Shown here piece by piece: positions 53,482 to 60,705 of a stretch of 64,000 bases of DNA. The stretch lies in contig NZ_LZJI01000049.1 of assembly GCF_001667775.1 (NCBI RefSeq), forward strand, positions 49,021 to 113,020, in the 5' to 3' direction. Each line of letters starts with the position of its first letter. Within the stretch, counting starts at the first letter, position 1. The notes beneath the pieces were generated by a model. It saw only the letters and a program-made list of their open reading frames with translations, was not told the origin of the DNA and ran no database searches. The translations under genes and the position numbers were made by a program. This DNA comes from Mycobacterium sp. E1747 (GTDB lineage: Bacteria; Actinomycetota; Actinomycetes; Mycobacteriales; Mycobacteriaceae).

Positions 53482-54169
53482 GGTTGCCTGCACTTGTCCC
53501 TGGGCCGTAGGCGGGGGCGTCAAGCCACCCCGAGTATGTGGGCCTCGATGGCCAGCCTTCGGGCGAATCGAGCCAGTCCTCTTGGCGGCCCCACGGCAGG
53601 ATGTCGATCAGCCCGAATGTGTGGCTCAATTGCTCGGTGCCCCGGCCGTTGGTGTGCCACGTGCGGTAGACGGTCTCACCGTCGCGAAGGAACACGTTGA
53701 CTCCGAACCCGCCGCCGGGGGGCGCGTCCATGTCGGTGGCGAATGGGCTCTGGGAGGACGAATACCAGTCCATGTGACTGCCGACCTTGCGCTTGTAGGC
53801 GAGGGCCTCTTCGATCGGTCCGTTGGTCACGATGACGAATCGGGCGTCATAGTTGCCGAGGAATTCCAGGCGGGTGAATTGCGAGGTAAAACCGGTGCAC
53901 CCGCTGCACTGCCACTCCGCGCCGTCGGACCACATGTGGTGGTAGACGATCAACTGCGAGCGCCCGTCGAACACGTCCGCCAGGCGGATCGGCCCGTCGG
54001 CACCCATCAGGATGTAGTCGGGCAACTCGACCATCGGCAGCCGGCGGCGTTGGGCCGCGATCGCATCCAGCTCACGCGTGGCGGCCTTCTCACGTTTGCG
54101 CAGTTCTTCGAGCGCCGCGCGCCAGGTTTGGTGATCGACGACGGGAGGCAGGGCCGTGTTTACGGACAT
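53471..54169 (-). CDS. DUF899 family (thioredoxin-like) protein
   Basis: A 232-residue cytoplasmic protein. The family markers are LRKREKAATRELDAIAAQRR, MVELPDY, then LIVYHHMWSDG, CSGCTGFTSQF and, near the end, LIDILPWGRQED. DUF899 has a thioredoxin-like fold, but the cysteine pair is CxxC-like (QCSGC) and its reaction is not known. The ATG at 54169 has AAAGGTGG at proper distance. Coupled with the SRPBCC gene, a common partner in actinobacteria. Confidence 0.88.
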   Translation of the reverse strand: MSVNTALPPVVDHQTWRAALEELRKREKAATRELDAIAAQRRRLPMVELPDYILMGADGPIRLADVFDGRSQLIVYHHMWSDGAEWQCSGCTGFTSQFTRLEFLGNYDARFVIVTNGPIEEALAYKRKVGSHMDWYSSSQSPFATDMDAPPGGGFGVNVFLRDGETVYRTWHTNGRGTEQLSHTFGLIDILPWGRQEDWLDSPEGWPSRPTYSGWLDAPAYGPGTSAGNHER

Positions 54170-54300
54170 AGGATCCACCTTTCTTCGAAATCAATTCGTC
54201 CGAAAAGTCTGACTGGTGGAGCGCGCAGAATTCATCGCCGCACGCCGTAGACTTCCCGCCCACGGATCCGTCGTCGTCCCGACCCGGCAGAGCCCGGCAA

Positions 54301-55104
54301 TTATGCGGGGCGGTCCGCGTTCCGGGCCAAATTCGCTGTAGCCAAACGTAATTGGTCGGCGGACTGCAGCGGTTCGGGAAACCCGACGCGGACGGAAACC
54401 ACCCCGCGTGTGGTGTCTACCCGCAGGTCCAGCCCGTATCGGTCGATGCCGGTGCACATCGCCGCGTCGGCGTCTGGATAGCCGCCGAACGCGCGAGCCA
54501 TCGCAGTCAGCGCATCGCTATGGTCGGCGTTGAGGTGCGCCAGCGCTCTCGGCGCGGCCGGCGCGACCGGATCCGGCGAGGCTGCCGCGTATTCTTCGCC
54601 GGTGGCCGAGTCCATCCGGCCGTATCCACCCACCCAGCGCACCCTATGCACGTTCAGCACCCAGAGGGTGAAGTCGGTGAAGTCGACGTAGTGACGGGCT
54701 TCGGGCACCGCGTTGAGGTACGCGGCCCGCGCCCGGGCCCGGTCGTCGGCCAGTGGGTGAGCGACCATGCCCGCCAACGTGATCCGGGCCCCCGCCAGCG
54801 GGTCAGATTCGGCGGCGCCCGCAACGATGGAAAGGCTCGCCCGTGGGTCGGCCGCCAGGTTGCGACCATGCTCGGCCAGGTTTGACACGCACAGTACCGG
54901 GACCCCGCCCAGCAATCCATACGCCACCAGCGACGCCCAGGGGTCGCCATCAGGGGTCAACGAGGCCAGCGTGGCGGCGTTCGTGGCGGCCGCGATGGTG
55001 CGGGCCTGCTCCGCCGCGGATGGACGCGCGGCGTTGGTCGGGGGCCGAAGCGGCGGTGGCGCCGAGGGCGCGCCATCAGGGTCGCCATGGTCGCGAACTG
55101 ACAC
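54301..55104 (-). CDS. HugZ-like PPOX protein with DUF2470
   Basis: A 267-residue protein. A split-barrel flavin/heme domain (about 25-165: ATLASLTPDGDPWASLVAYG and RITLAGMVAHPL) is followed by a DUF2470 domain starting ALAHLNADHSDALTAMARAF, with the GIDRYGLDLR strand. This order is that of HugZ heme-degrading proteins and plant GluTRBP. Heme binding or degradation is a reasonable guess. The first 25 residues are Pro-rich. The start at 55104 lies among candidates with poor ribosome sites. Confidence 0.85.
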   Translation of the reverse strand: MSVRDHGDPDGAPSAPPPLRPPTNAARPSAAEQARTIAAATNAATLASLTPDGDPWASLVAYGLLGGVPVLCVSNLAEHGRNLAADPRASLSIVAGAAESDPLAGARITLAGMVAHPLADDRARARAAYLNAVPEARHYVDFTDFTLWVLNVHRVRWVGGYGRMDSATGEEYAAASPDPVAPAAPRALAHLNADHSDALTAMARAFGGYPDADAAMCTGIDRYGLDLRVDTTRGVVSVRVGFPEPLQSADQLRLATANLARNADRPA

Positions 55105-55137
55105 GCCCGCGAGACTACTCGCCGACGCGCGGCCGCC

Positions 55138-55956
55138 TCAGTTGATCGGCCGCCAGCCGCCGAGAACAGCGTCGCGGTACCAGCCCAACCGATTGCGGAC
55201 CTGCACCCCGAGGCGGTTCTGGGCGTTGACTCGGCTGTCGATGATGTGGCCGTCGTCGAGGTAGATCACGACGTGCGAGGCGCGGGTTGCATTTCCGTTG
55301 GGGTGCAAATAGATCAGATCCCCGGGCTGGAATGGACCTTCTTGCGGGATGCGGCGGCCCATCGGACCAGCTGTGCCGTCGGCCTGCTCGCGCACGTCGC
55401 CGCCGAACTTGATGCCTAGACCGTAGTTGTAGACCCAGGCGGTGAAATTCGAGCAGTCCAGGCCGGGGCCAGGATCCCAGGCGGTCAGCCCCTGTGGGGC
55501 GTCGGGGTCGGGATTCTCTCCGATCGCGCCGGCGTAGGTCGAGGTTGGCGGCTGCCAGCCGGGGATGTGGTGGTGGCGGTATTGCAGGCCGAGCGGGTTG
55601 TCGGGGGAGTAGACGTAGCGCATGGCCACGGCGAGGATGCGTTCCTGTCTCCAGGTGGTGGCATCGCAACGCGCGCCTTGCGGGATGGCCGGCGGTGGCA
55701 GGGCGACGGACCGGGGGCCCCATCCTCGGTTGACGTAGTGCCCCTCGGCATCCGTGCGGTACCAGTCGCCCGGGGGATCCTGGGTTTGCGGCAGCTCGTC
55801 GCGACTGGCGAAATCGGCTGTCAGGGACGCCCGGTCGCATGAGAACGGGTAGGAAAACTCGCCGTTGTCGGCGCGAGATCGTGCTTCCGCCAGAGAAATT
55901 GCGGTCACCGGAGCCGCGATGCAGAGCAGCACCAGCAGCGCCCGGGCATACCTCAC
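55138..55956 (-). CDS. Secreted NlpC/P60-like hydrolase
   Basis: A 272-residue exported protein. A signal peptide (ARALLVLLCIAAPVTAISLA) is followed by a 100-residue domain and a C-terminal cysteine-peptidase domain. The active cysteine is in GLDCSNFTAWVYNYG and the histidine in ASHVVIYLDDGHIID; GDLIYLHPN lies between. The family cuts peptide bonds in peptidoglycan stems. Three further cysteines may form disulfides. ATG at 55956; the HugZ-like gene follows on the same strand 33 bases later. Confidence 0.85.
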   Translation of the reverse strand: MRYARALLVLLCIAAPVTAISLAEARSRADNGEFSYPFSCDRASLTADFASRDELPQTQDPPGDWYRTDAEGHYVNRGWGPRSVALPPPAIPQGARCDATTWRQERILAVAMRYVYSPDNPLGLQYRHHHIPGWQPPTSTYAGAIGENPDPDAPQGLTAWDPGPGLDCSNFTAWVYNYGLGIKFGGDVREQADGTAGPMGRRIPQEGPFQPGDLIYLHPNGNATRASHVVIYLDDGHIIDSRVNAQNRLGVQVRNRLGWYRDAVLGGWRPIN

Positions 55957-55982
55957 GAAGCCACGTTACAACGGCCCACCCG

Positions 55983-56108
55983 GGGAAGCGGTGGGAGCCG
56001 ACGGCGAATACGTGTCGGCCCCTCGGGGTCGGGCCGCAACCGCTCGCCTGCGACAACGGCTGGTGGTGGGATCCCGGCGCCAACGAATGCCGACCGCCGG
56101 CCGGCTAA
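55983..56108 (+). pseudogene. C-terminal remnant of a small Cys/Trp-rich secreted protein
   Basis: Forty-one codons read KRWEPTANTCRPLGVGPQPL, then ACDNGWWWDPGANECRPPAG and stop at 56106-56108. The double motif W-x-P/DP-x-x-N-x-C-RPP is that of small exported mycobacterial proteins of about 80-100 residues. No signal peptide precedes: the frame runs back into the antisense of the NlpC gene. The N-terminal half appears lost, so I call it a remnant. Confidence 0.5.
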
Positions 56109-56164
56109 CTCGGCCTTCGCGCTTTTGCAACGAAGGCAGGTACGCGGCCGGTAGCTTTCGCGGT

Positions 56165-56395
56165 ATGGACGAGTCCGTCGTTGTCAGGGTCAAACCCGGT
56201 AGTCGCAAGGGACCCCTGGTCGACGTAGGGCCCAACGGCGAGCTAACGATTTACGTTCGGGAGCCGGCCGTTGACGGCAAGGCCAACGACGCCGTCACTC
56301 GGGTGCTGGCGGCCCATCTTGAATTGCCGCGGAGCCGGGTCGAATTGATCTCCGGAGCGACCTCGCGACTCAAACGTTTCCGCGTGCATTCCTGA
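56165..56395 (+). CDS. DUF167 protein (YggU family)
   Basis: A 76-residue protein. VVVRVKPGSRKGP, EPAVDGKANDAVTRVLA and SRVELISGATSRLKRFRV are the DUF167 consensus. Small conserved protein found in all domains of life, with known structure but no clear function. ATG at 56165; no strong ribosome site, but a GGTAGC...GGT region and codon use are consistent. It stands alone. Confidence 0.9.
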   Translation: MDESVVVRVKPGSRKGPLVDVGPNGELTIYVREPAVDGKANDAVTRVLAAHLELPRSRVELISGATSRLKRFRVHS

Positions 56396-56481
56396 GGGCG
56401 CGTGGCCGCGCGTCACATATTGCTGCCCTGTCCCGTCTAGCGACCGGAGAGTCAGGACCGGATTGTCTGGAGGACGGCACG

Positions 56482-57297
56482 ATGAAACGCTTGAGTACGC
56501 CTGCGCAGGTCTACCTGATCGCGGTGACAGCGACAGTGGGGGTGGTCACGGCTGGGATCGGGACCTGGTGCCTCATCGATCCGACTTCCTTCGCTGATTC
56601 CGTTGGTTTTGTTGCCCACCGGCACTTCTTGCATGACGTTGGTGCGTTTCAGCTCGGCCTGGGCACCACACTGCTACTCGCGGTGATCTGGGCGGATGCG
56701 CTGGCGACGGCGCTCGCCGGATTTCTCGTGGCGAACACCGTGCACACGGTCAACCACGTTGTCGACCTCGACGTCGGCGGTTCCGCCACGCAAGCGTGGG
56801 TGCTTGGTGGGGCGTCGGTCGCCCTGCTCGTGGCGTTCGTGCTGCGGTTGCGCCAACTCGGCTACGTGCTGGGTTCCGTGGACACGGCCACCAGTCCGAG
56901 GCTGGCGCCTTTCGTGCGGCAAAAGACCATCAGCCTCACCACTTTTCGCAAGGACGGCAGGCCGGGCTCCAGCCCGGTCAGCATTGTGGTGGACGGAGAT
57001 CGCGCTTACTTTCGCAGTTTCGAACGAGCGCTCAAAGTGCGCCGCATGCGGCGTAACCCGAGTGTCGAATTCGGCCCGGCCACAGCGTCGGGCAAGCCGA
57101 CGGGACCCGCGCTGTCTGGCCGCGTGCGTCTGCTGGAGGGCGCCGAATGCCGGCAGGCGGCACGTTTGCTCCGGCGGAAATATCCATTCCTGCATGGCGT
57201 CCTGGTGCCGTCGGCGCACCGACTGATGCGGTTCAAGTTCGGCCGAACGATCCACGCGGAGTTGACGCCGATTTCTGATCGCGCCGCCGGCCCATGA
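56482..57297 (+). CDS. Fusion of four-helix membrane domain and PPOX F420/flavin enzyme
   Basis: A 271-residue protein. Residues 1-130 have four hydrophobic spans (starting YLIAVTATVGVVTAGIGTWC and ending with WVLGGASVALLVAFVLRLRQ). Residues 140-265 are a PPOX split barrel of the F420-binding type: KTISLTTFRKDGRPGSSPVS, RAYFRSFERALKVRRMRRNP and SGRVRLLEG. The barrel would reduce or bind a substrate with F420 at the membrane. The PPOX part is normally a free soluble protein of about 130 residues, so this is an uncommon fusion. The start has GGAGGACGGCACG before ATG. Confidence 0.82.
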   Translation: MKRLSTPAQVYLIAVTATVGVVTAGIGTWCLIDPTSFADSVGFVAHRHFLHDVGAFQLGLGTTLLLAVIWADALATALAGFLVANTVHTVNHVVDLDVGGSATQAWVLGGASVALLVAFVLRLRQLGYVLGSVDTATSPRLAPFVRQKTISLTTFRKDGRPGSSPVSIVVDGDRAYFRSFERALKVRRMRRNPSVEFGPATASGKPTGPALSGRVRLLEGAECRQAARLLRRKYPFLHGVLVPSAHRLMRFKFGRTIHAELTPISDRAAGP

Positions 57298-57530
57298 GTT
57301 CGAGCGTCGCCCCGAGCACCGGTCAGCGGTTGGTGTCGCTCTCATGAGCCAAAGCGATCGAATCGCGTTGTACTGCAGCATTTTCGGCGCAACGCCCCGC
57401 TGTCAGGCCTCATCTGAGTGGGGTTCGGCGAAGTCATTGGCGTCGAGGCGCAACCCCACGCCAACGACGTTCCCAAGTGCACACGTGATGTGGTGCCGGG
57501 GGAGGAAACCGCGCCGTGCACCTCATAGAC

Positions 57531-58121
57531 TCAGCGCGGCGGTTTCCCTTCGCCGGTGAATTGCTTGACGAGCAGCTCGAGACGGTCCGCGTCATGTCCT
57601 GGGCGCAATCGTCCGGTACGGGTAAGGGTGGCAAGGCCGTGCAGCGCAGCCCACAAGACTTCGGTGAGCGCGTCCGCATCCTGCTCGTCGGCGACCAGAC
57701 GCACCGCTTGGCGTAGTTCCGCGAAGCCCGCCGTCAGCTCCGGGGGGCTGTCCTGGTCGGCGAAGTGCAACGTGGTTATGCGGGTGAACATGGCGTCGTA
57801 CAGGGCCGGGTTGTCGCGGGAGAAGTCGAGGTATGCCTGCGCAATTCGGGCGAGAACGTCACCGGGCGCGTCGGCGCCCGACCGGGCGGCCGCAATCGCG
57901 TCGGCCAGCTCGCCAAACCCGTCGACGGCGACGGCTGCGGCGATTTGTTCCATGCCGGCGAAGTGCTTGTACAGCACCGGCTGGCTGTATTCGATTTCGG
58001 TCGACAGCCGACGAGTGGTGACGGCATCCCACCCTTCGGCCTCGGCCAATCTGCGGGCCGTCGTCACAATCAACGCCCGCCGGGCGGCCCGCTCCCGTTC
58101 ACGACGATCCTCAATGGCCAC
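57531..58121 (-). CDS. TetR-family transcriptional regulator
   Basis: A 196-residue repressor. The helix-turn-helix is RRALIVTTARRLAEAEGWDA and TTRRLSTEIEYSQPVLYKHF; the C-terminal ligand domain ends with TGRLRPGHDADRLELLVKQF. It should bind the palindrome at 58132-58158 next to its own start and regulate the divergent NIPSNAP-DUF4267 operon. The GTG at 58121 is preferred: it gives VAIEDRRERERA, a normal TetR opening, and the longer frame would put coding sequence over the operator. Confidence 0.9.
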   Translation of the reverse strand: MAIEDRRERERAARRALIVTTARRLAEAEGWDAVTTRRLSTEIEYSQPVLYKHFAGMEQIAAAVAVDGFGELADAIAAARSGADAPGDVLARIAQAYLDFSRDNPALYDAMFTRITTLHFADQDSPPELTAGFAELRQAVRLVADEQDADALTEVLWAALHGLATLTRTGRLRPGHDADRLELLVKQFTGEGKPPR

Positions 58122-58131
58122 ACCAGATGGT

Positions 58132-58158
58132 AGCACAACTAGGAAATCTAGCACTGCT
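58132..58158. promoter_or_regulatory. Probable TetR operator
   Basis: Imperfect palindrome of 27 bases, AGCAnnnCTAG-GAAAT-CTAGnnnTGCT. It lies between the TetR start (58121) and the -35 box of the divergent operon (58160), the classic site for a self-regulating repressor. TAGCAC also occurs as a direct repeat here. Confidence 0.6.
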
Positions 58159-58159
58159 A

Positions 58160-58188
58160 TTGACGCGCTAATTGGGCAGGGTTAGCGT
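58160..58188 (+). promoter_or_regulatory. Promoter of NIPSNAP-DUF4267 operon
   Basis: -35 TTGACG (58160-58165), 17-base spacer, -10 TAGCGT (58183-58188). The transcript would begin near 58195 with a 25-base leader. The operator abuts the -35. Confidence 0.65.
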
Positions 58189-58219
58189 TGCTATCAGCAC
58201 AACCCGAGGGAGCTAAGAC

Positions 58220-58537
58220 ATGTTTCAGCTCAGGACCTACACCCTGCGATCACCGGGCGCGCTGCAGCGGTATGCAACTGTGCACTGGGCCCGCCACCTG
58301 GCGACCTTGGAGACATTCGGGGTCATCACCCACAGTGTGTGGACCGAACGGAGCGGTACCGCTAACCGACTCCTCGCTCTGATCCGGTACCCACCTGGCG
58401 CCGACCCCGACCAACTCACGCAACGCATCATGACCAGTCCAGAGTTCGCCGCCGACATGGCCGGCTTCGACGTCGGCGACATCGTCGACGTCCAAACGAA
58501 CTTCCTTGACGCATTGCCGTTTTCACCAATCCAGTAA
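58220..58537 (+). CDS. NIPSNAP-domain protein
   Basis: A 105-residue protein with one NIPSNAP (dimeric alpha-beta barrel) domain: FQLRTYTLRSPGALQRYATV, WARHLATLETFGV and SVWTERSG. The fold is that of small monooxygenase-like and EthD-like proteins; the function is unknown. It is the first gene after a TetR-controlled promoter, followed 14 bases later by a DUF4267 membrane protein, which suggests a response to a small hydrophobic compound. Confidence 0.88.
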   Translation: MFQLRTYTLRSPGALQRYATVHWARHLATLETFGVITHSVWTERSGTANRLLALIRYPPGADPDQLTQRIMTSPEFAADMAGFDVGDIVDVQTNFLDALPFSPIQ

Positions 58538-58551
58538 AAGGGGTGCTCGAC

Positions 58552-58932
58552 ATGACTGTCACGGTCATCGGCTACACGCTCGCCGGACTGCTCGCCGTGG
58601 GCATCATCTTTATCGGGGTGCGCTTCCTGCTCGCACCGCGCGTCGCCGCTGCCGGCTATGGGGTCCTGCCCGATCTCGACCAGCCGGGTGCGGGCGCCTA
58701 CTTGAGCGTCAAGGGCGTGCGCGACATTGCGATGGGGCTGTTCGTCGTCATCCTGATGGTCGCGGGTACGACCCACCTGGTCGGCTGGGTTATCTTGGCC
58801 GCCACCATGATTCCACTCGCCGATGCGGCCACCGTGTTGCGCAACGGCGGCTCCAAGTCGATCGCCTGGGGCGTCCACGGCGTCACCGCCGCCGTCATGC
58901 TCGTCACGACCGCTCTGTTGCTCGTTTCCTAG
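58552..58932 (+). CDS. DUF4267 four-helix membrane protein
   Basis: A 126-residue integral membrane protein with four spans (IGYTLAGLLAVGIIFIGVRF first). The segment PGAGAYLSVKGVRDIAMGLF is characteristic of DUF4267. The family is often beside TetR regulators; the role is unknown. ATG at 58552 after AAAAGGGG. Second gene of the TetR-regulated operon. Confidence 0.85.
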   Translation: MTVTVIGYTLAGLLAVGIIFIGVRFLLAPRVAAAGYGVLPDLDQPGAGAYLSVKGVRDIAMGLFVVILMVAGTTHLVGWVILAATMIPLADAATVLRNGGSKSIAWGVHGVTAAVMLVTTALLLVS

Positions 58933-58983
58933 ACGCTCACGACATCAACTCGCCTCAACGCAGGGGACTGGGGCGGATAACCC

Positions 58984-59001
58984 CCGCCCCGTTGAGGGCG
59001 G
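58984..59001. terminator. Weak hairpin after the DUF4267 gene
   Basis: CCGCCC (58984-58989) and GGGCGG (58996-59001) pair around a six-base loop. It lies 52 bases beyond the operon's stop. No T-run. Confidence 0.3.
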
Positions 59002-59081
59002 CGGACTGCATCGCCCTCCGCCTACCCCCAACAAGATTGGCCCTCCTTCGAGGGCACGTGAGCCCGACGACGCCGTGCAGT

Positions 59082-59119
59082 TTTACCCTGCCGCGACCCC
59101 TTTACCCTGCCGCGACCCC
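59082..59119. repeat. 19-base tandem duplication
   Basis: TTTACCCTGCCGCGACCCC occurs twice in direct succession (59082-59100 and 59101-59119). The copy at 59101 includes the stop codon of the 40-residue gene on the minus strand; a second stop copy follows. It is a recent duplication, perfect over 19 bases. Confidence 0.9.
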
Positions 59120-59224
59120 CAAGGGCGGTCCCACCGTGGTGGCCGCCGGGACGCATCCGGTCGCCGTTACTGCGGTGAATGCGAGCATCGCCGCAACGAC
59201 GATTTTCGTGACTAGACGTGACAT
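59102..59224 (-). CDS. 40-residue lipoprotein-like secreted peptide
   Basis: A short gene from ATG 59224 to TAA at 59102. It encodes MSRLVTKIVVAAMLAFTAVT, then ATGCVPAATTVG and a short Pro/Gly tail: a basic start, a hydrophobic core and a lipobox-like ATGC with cysteine at position 24. The ribosome site GGAGG (59234-59230) lies five bases before the ATG, and a promoter TTGAAA-17-TATAGT is properly placed upstream. Thus expression signals are complete although the mature peptide is only 16-18 residues. It is divergent from the O-methyltransferase gene. No homologue that I can name. Confidence 0.65.
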   Translation of the reverse strand: MSRLVTKIVVAAMLAFTAVTATGCVPAATTVGPPLGVAAG

Positions 59225-59256
59225 GACGGCCTCCGCTCATCCGACCCCCTGTCCGG

Positions 59257-59285
59257 ACTATAGATCGACTGTCGCGCTATTTCAA
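59257..59285 (-). promoter_or_regulatory. Promoter of the 40-residue peptide gene
   Basis: Minus strand: -35 TTGAAA (59285-59280), 17-base spacer, -10 TATAGT (59262-59257). Start near 59250, leader of about 26 bases with GGAGG. Confidence 0.7.
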
Positions 59286-59297
59286 TCATTGTTGAAA
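59280..59297. promoter_or_regulatory. Palindrome shared by divergent promoters
   Basis: TTTCAA-TCATTG-TTGAAA. Each arm is the -35 box of one promoter: the left arm for the minus-strand peptide gene, the right arm for the plus-strand O-methyltransferase gene. A dimeric protein bound here would control both. The two -35 boxes are only six bases apart, so the two polymerases cannot sit at once. Confidence 0.6.
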
Positions 59298-59320
59298 AAT
59301 TCTGGGTTTCCGGGCATAGT
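59292..59320 (+). promoter_or_regulatory. Promoter of the O-methyltransferase gene
   Basis: -35 TTGAAA (59292-59297), 17-base spacer, -10 CATAGT (59315-59320). The transcript would begin near 59327, leaving a leader of about 134 bases before the TTG at 59461. Confidence 0.6.
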
Positions 59321-59460
59321 TCGTCGCAGATTCGATCGGTTGGCGTCCACGAGGGCTGCGGTGAACGGAGTTGGCTGCTCTATCGTGGCTTTGCTGGGCG
59401 CTTGGATGGTCAGCTACAGACGCGTCCGTCGTGGCGAAGGTGAACGAGAAGGAGAGTCAG

Positions 59461-60546
59461 TTGACGTCGAAGGTTCCGCCGGTCAAGGTCGCGCGAGCTG
59501 TCGAACGGGTCCGGCACCACTTGTCGCAGCTGCGTCAACGCTCGGCTCCGCCTGCGGCGGTGATGATGGAGTTGATCATGAACGCATGGGTCGCTCAAGC
59601 GATCACGTCCGCGGCGGATCTTGGCGTGGCGGATGCCCTGGCGAGTGGCCCGCTCTCCGGCGATCAGCTAGCAGACCGAATCGGCGCCGACGCCGACGCT
59701 CTGCGGCGACTCATGCGCGCGTTGATCGGCATCGGGATCTTCCGGCAGTGCAGTGACGGGCGTTATGCACTCAACCCACTGGGGGACACGCTGCGCGCCG
59801 ACGCGCCCACGTCGATGTCCGGAATGGCGCGCTGGGTTGGGGCGCCACAGCATCGCGAGCACTGGAGCCACCTGACCGACGCGATCCGGACCGGGAAGGC
59901 GATCGTCCCAGAGCTTCGCGGGAAACCGGCCTTCGAGTATCTGGCCGACGAAGGCGAGCTCGGGGAGATCTTCAACACCGCGATGACCAATGTGTCCGAC
60001 TTCGCGACCGTGCCCTTGACGACCGCCTACGACTTTGGCGCGTTCAACACGATCGTCGATGTCGGCGGCGGACACGGTCGACTGTTGGCGGCGATCCTGG
60101 AGACGGCTCCGAATTCGCAAGGAGTGCTTTTTGATCTTCCGGAGGTCATCGCGGGCGCTCCTGGTCTGCTTCGCAAGCACCGTGTCGAGGACCGCGTCCG
60201 GATCGAAAAGGGCTCGTTCTTCGATTCCGCTCCCGAGGGTGGTGACGCGTATGTGCTCAAGAACGTCATTCACGATTGGCCCGAGGACGACGCGGTGCGC
60301 ATTCTCAAGAATGTCCGCGCCTCAGCTCACGCCGGTGCGCGTCTGTTGCTCTGCGAATTCGTCATTCCCGAGCACGATCGCGACTTCCAAGGCAACTGGG
60401 TGGATCTCGAGATGCTGCTCGTCGCCCGCGCTCGTGAACGCACCGCGGACGAATATGGCCAGCTGTTCGACCAGGCAGGTTTTCGCTTGAATCGCATCGT
60501 CGAGACCGTGTCACCGCTCAGCATCATCGAGGGGATCGCGGTGTAG
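59461..60546 (+). CDS. O-methyltransferase (acetylserotonin-OMT-like)
   Basis: A 361-residue SAM-dependent O-methyltransferase of the plant/polyketide type. The N-terminal dimerisation winged helix has MNAWVAQAITSAADLGVADA; SAM is bound by TIVDVGGGHGRLLAAIL and GVLFDLPEVI; the catalytic region is AYVLKNVIHDWPEDDAVRIL with the usual histidine. It would methylate a hydroxyl of a small aromatic or polyketide compound. The TTG at 59461 is chosen because AAGGAGAG is just before it and the product starts TSKVPPVKVARAVE; in-frame GTGs further upstream lack this. Long leader from the palindromic promoter region. Confidence 0.88.
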   Translation: MTSKVPPVKVARAVERVRHHLSQLRQRSAPPAAVMMELIMNAWVAQAITSAADLGVADALASGPLSGDQLADRIGADADALRRLMRALIGIGIFRQCSDGRYALNPLGDTLRADAPTSMSGMARWVGAPQHREHWSHLTDAIRTGKAIVPELRGKPAFEYLADEGELGEIFNTAMTNVSDFATVPLTTAYDFGAFNTIVDVGGGHGRLLAAILETAPNSQGVLFDLPEVIAGAPGLLRKHRVEDRVRIEKGSFFDSAPEGGDAYVLKNVIHDWPEDDAVRILKNVRASAHAGARLLLCEFVIPEHDRDFQGNWVDLEMLLVARARERTADEYGQLFDQAGFRLNRIVETVSPLSIIEGIAV

Positions 60547-60705
60547 CCGGGCGATCGAAGGAATCGGGCCGACCACCCTGCGGGCAGGGACGGGAGCGCG
60601 TCCGTTCGATCTCCAGCGGCGTTGTCGGGCATGCGATTCGACGCCGTGCTCCTAGGACCCGTTACCTCAACACCCTGCGTGGTGATCGCCAGTCCTGTGG
60701 AGGAA

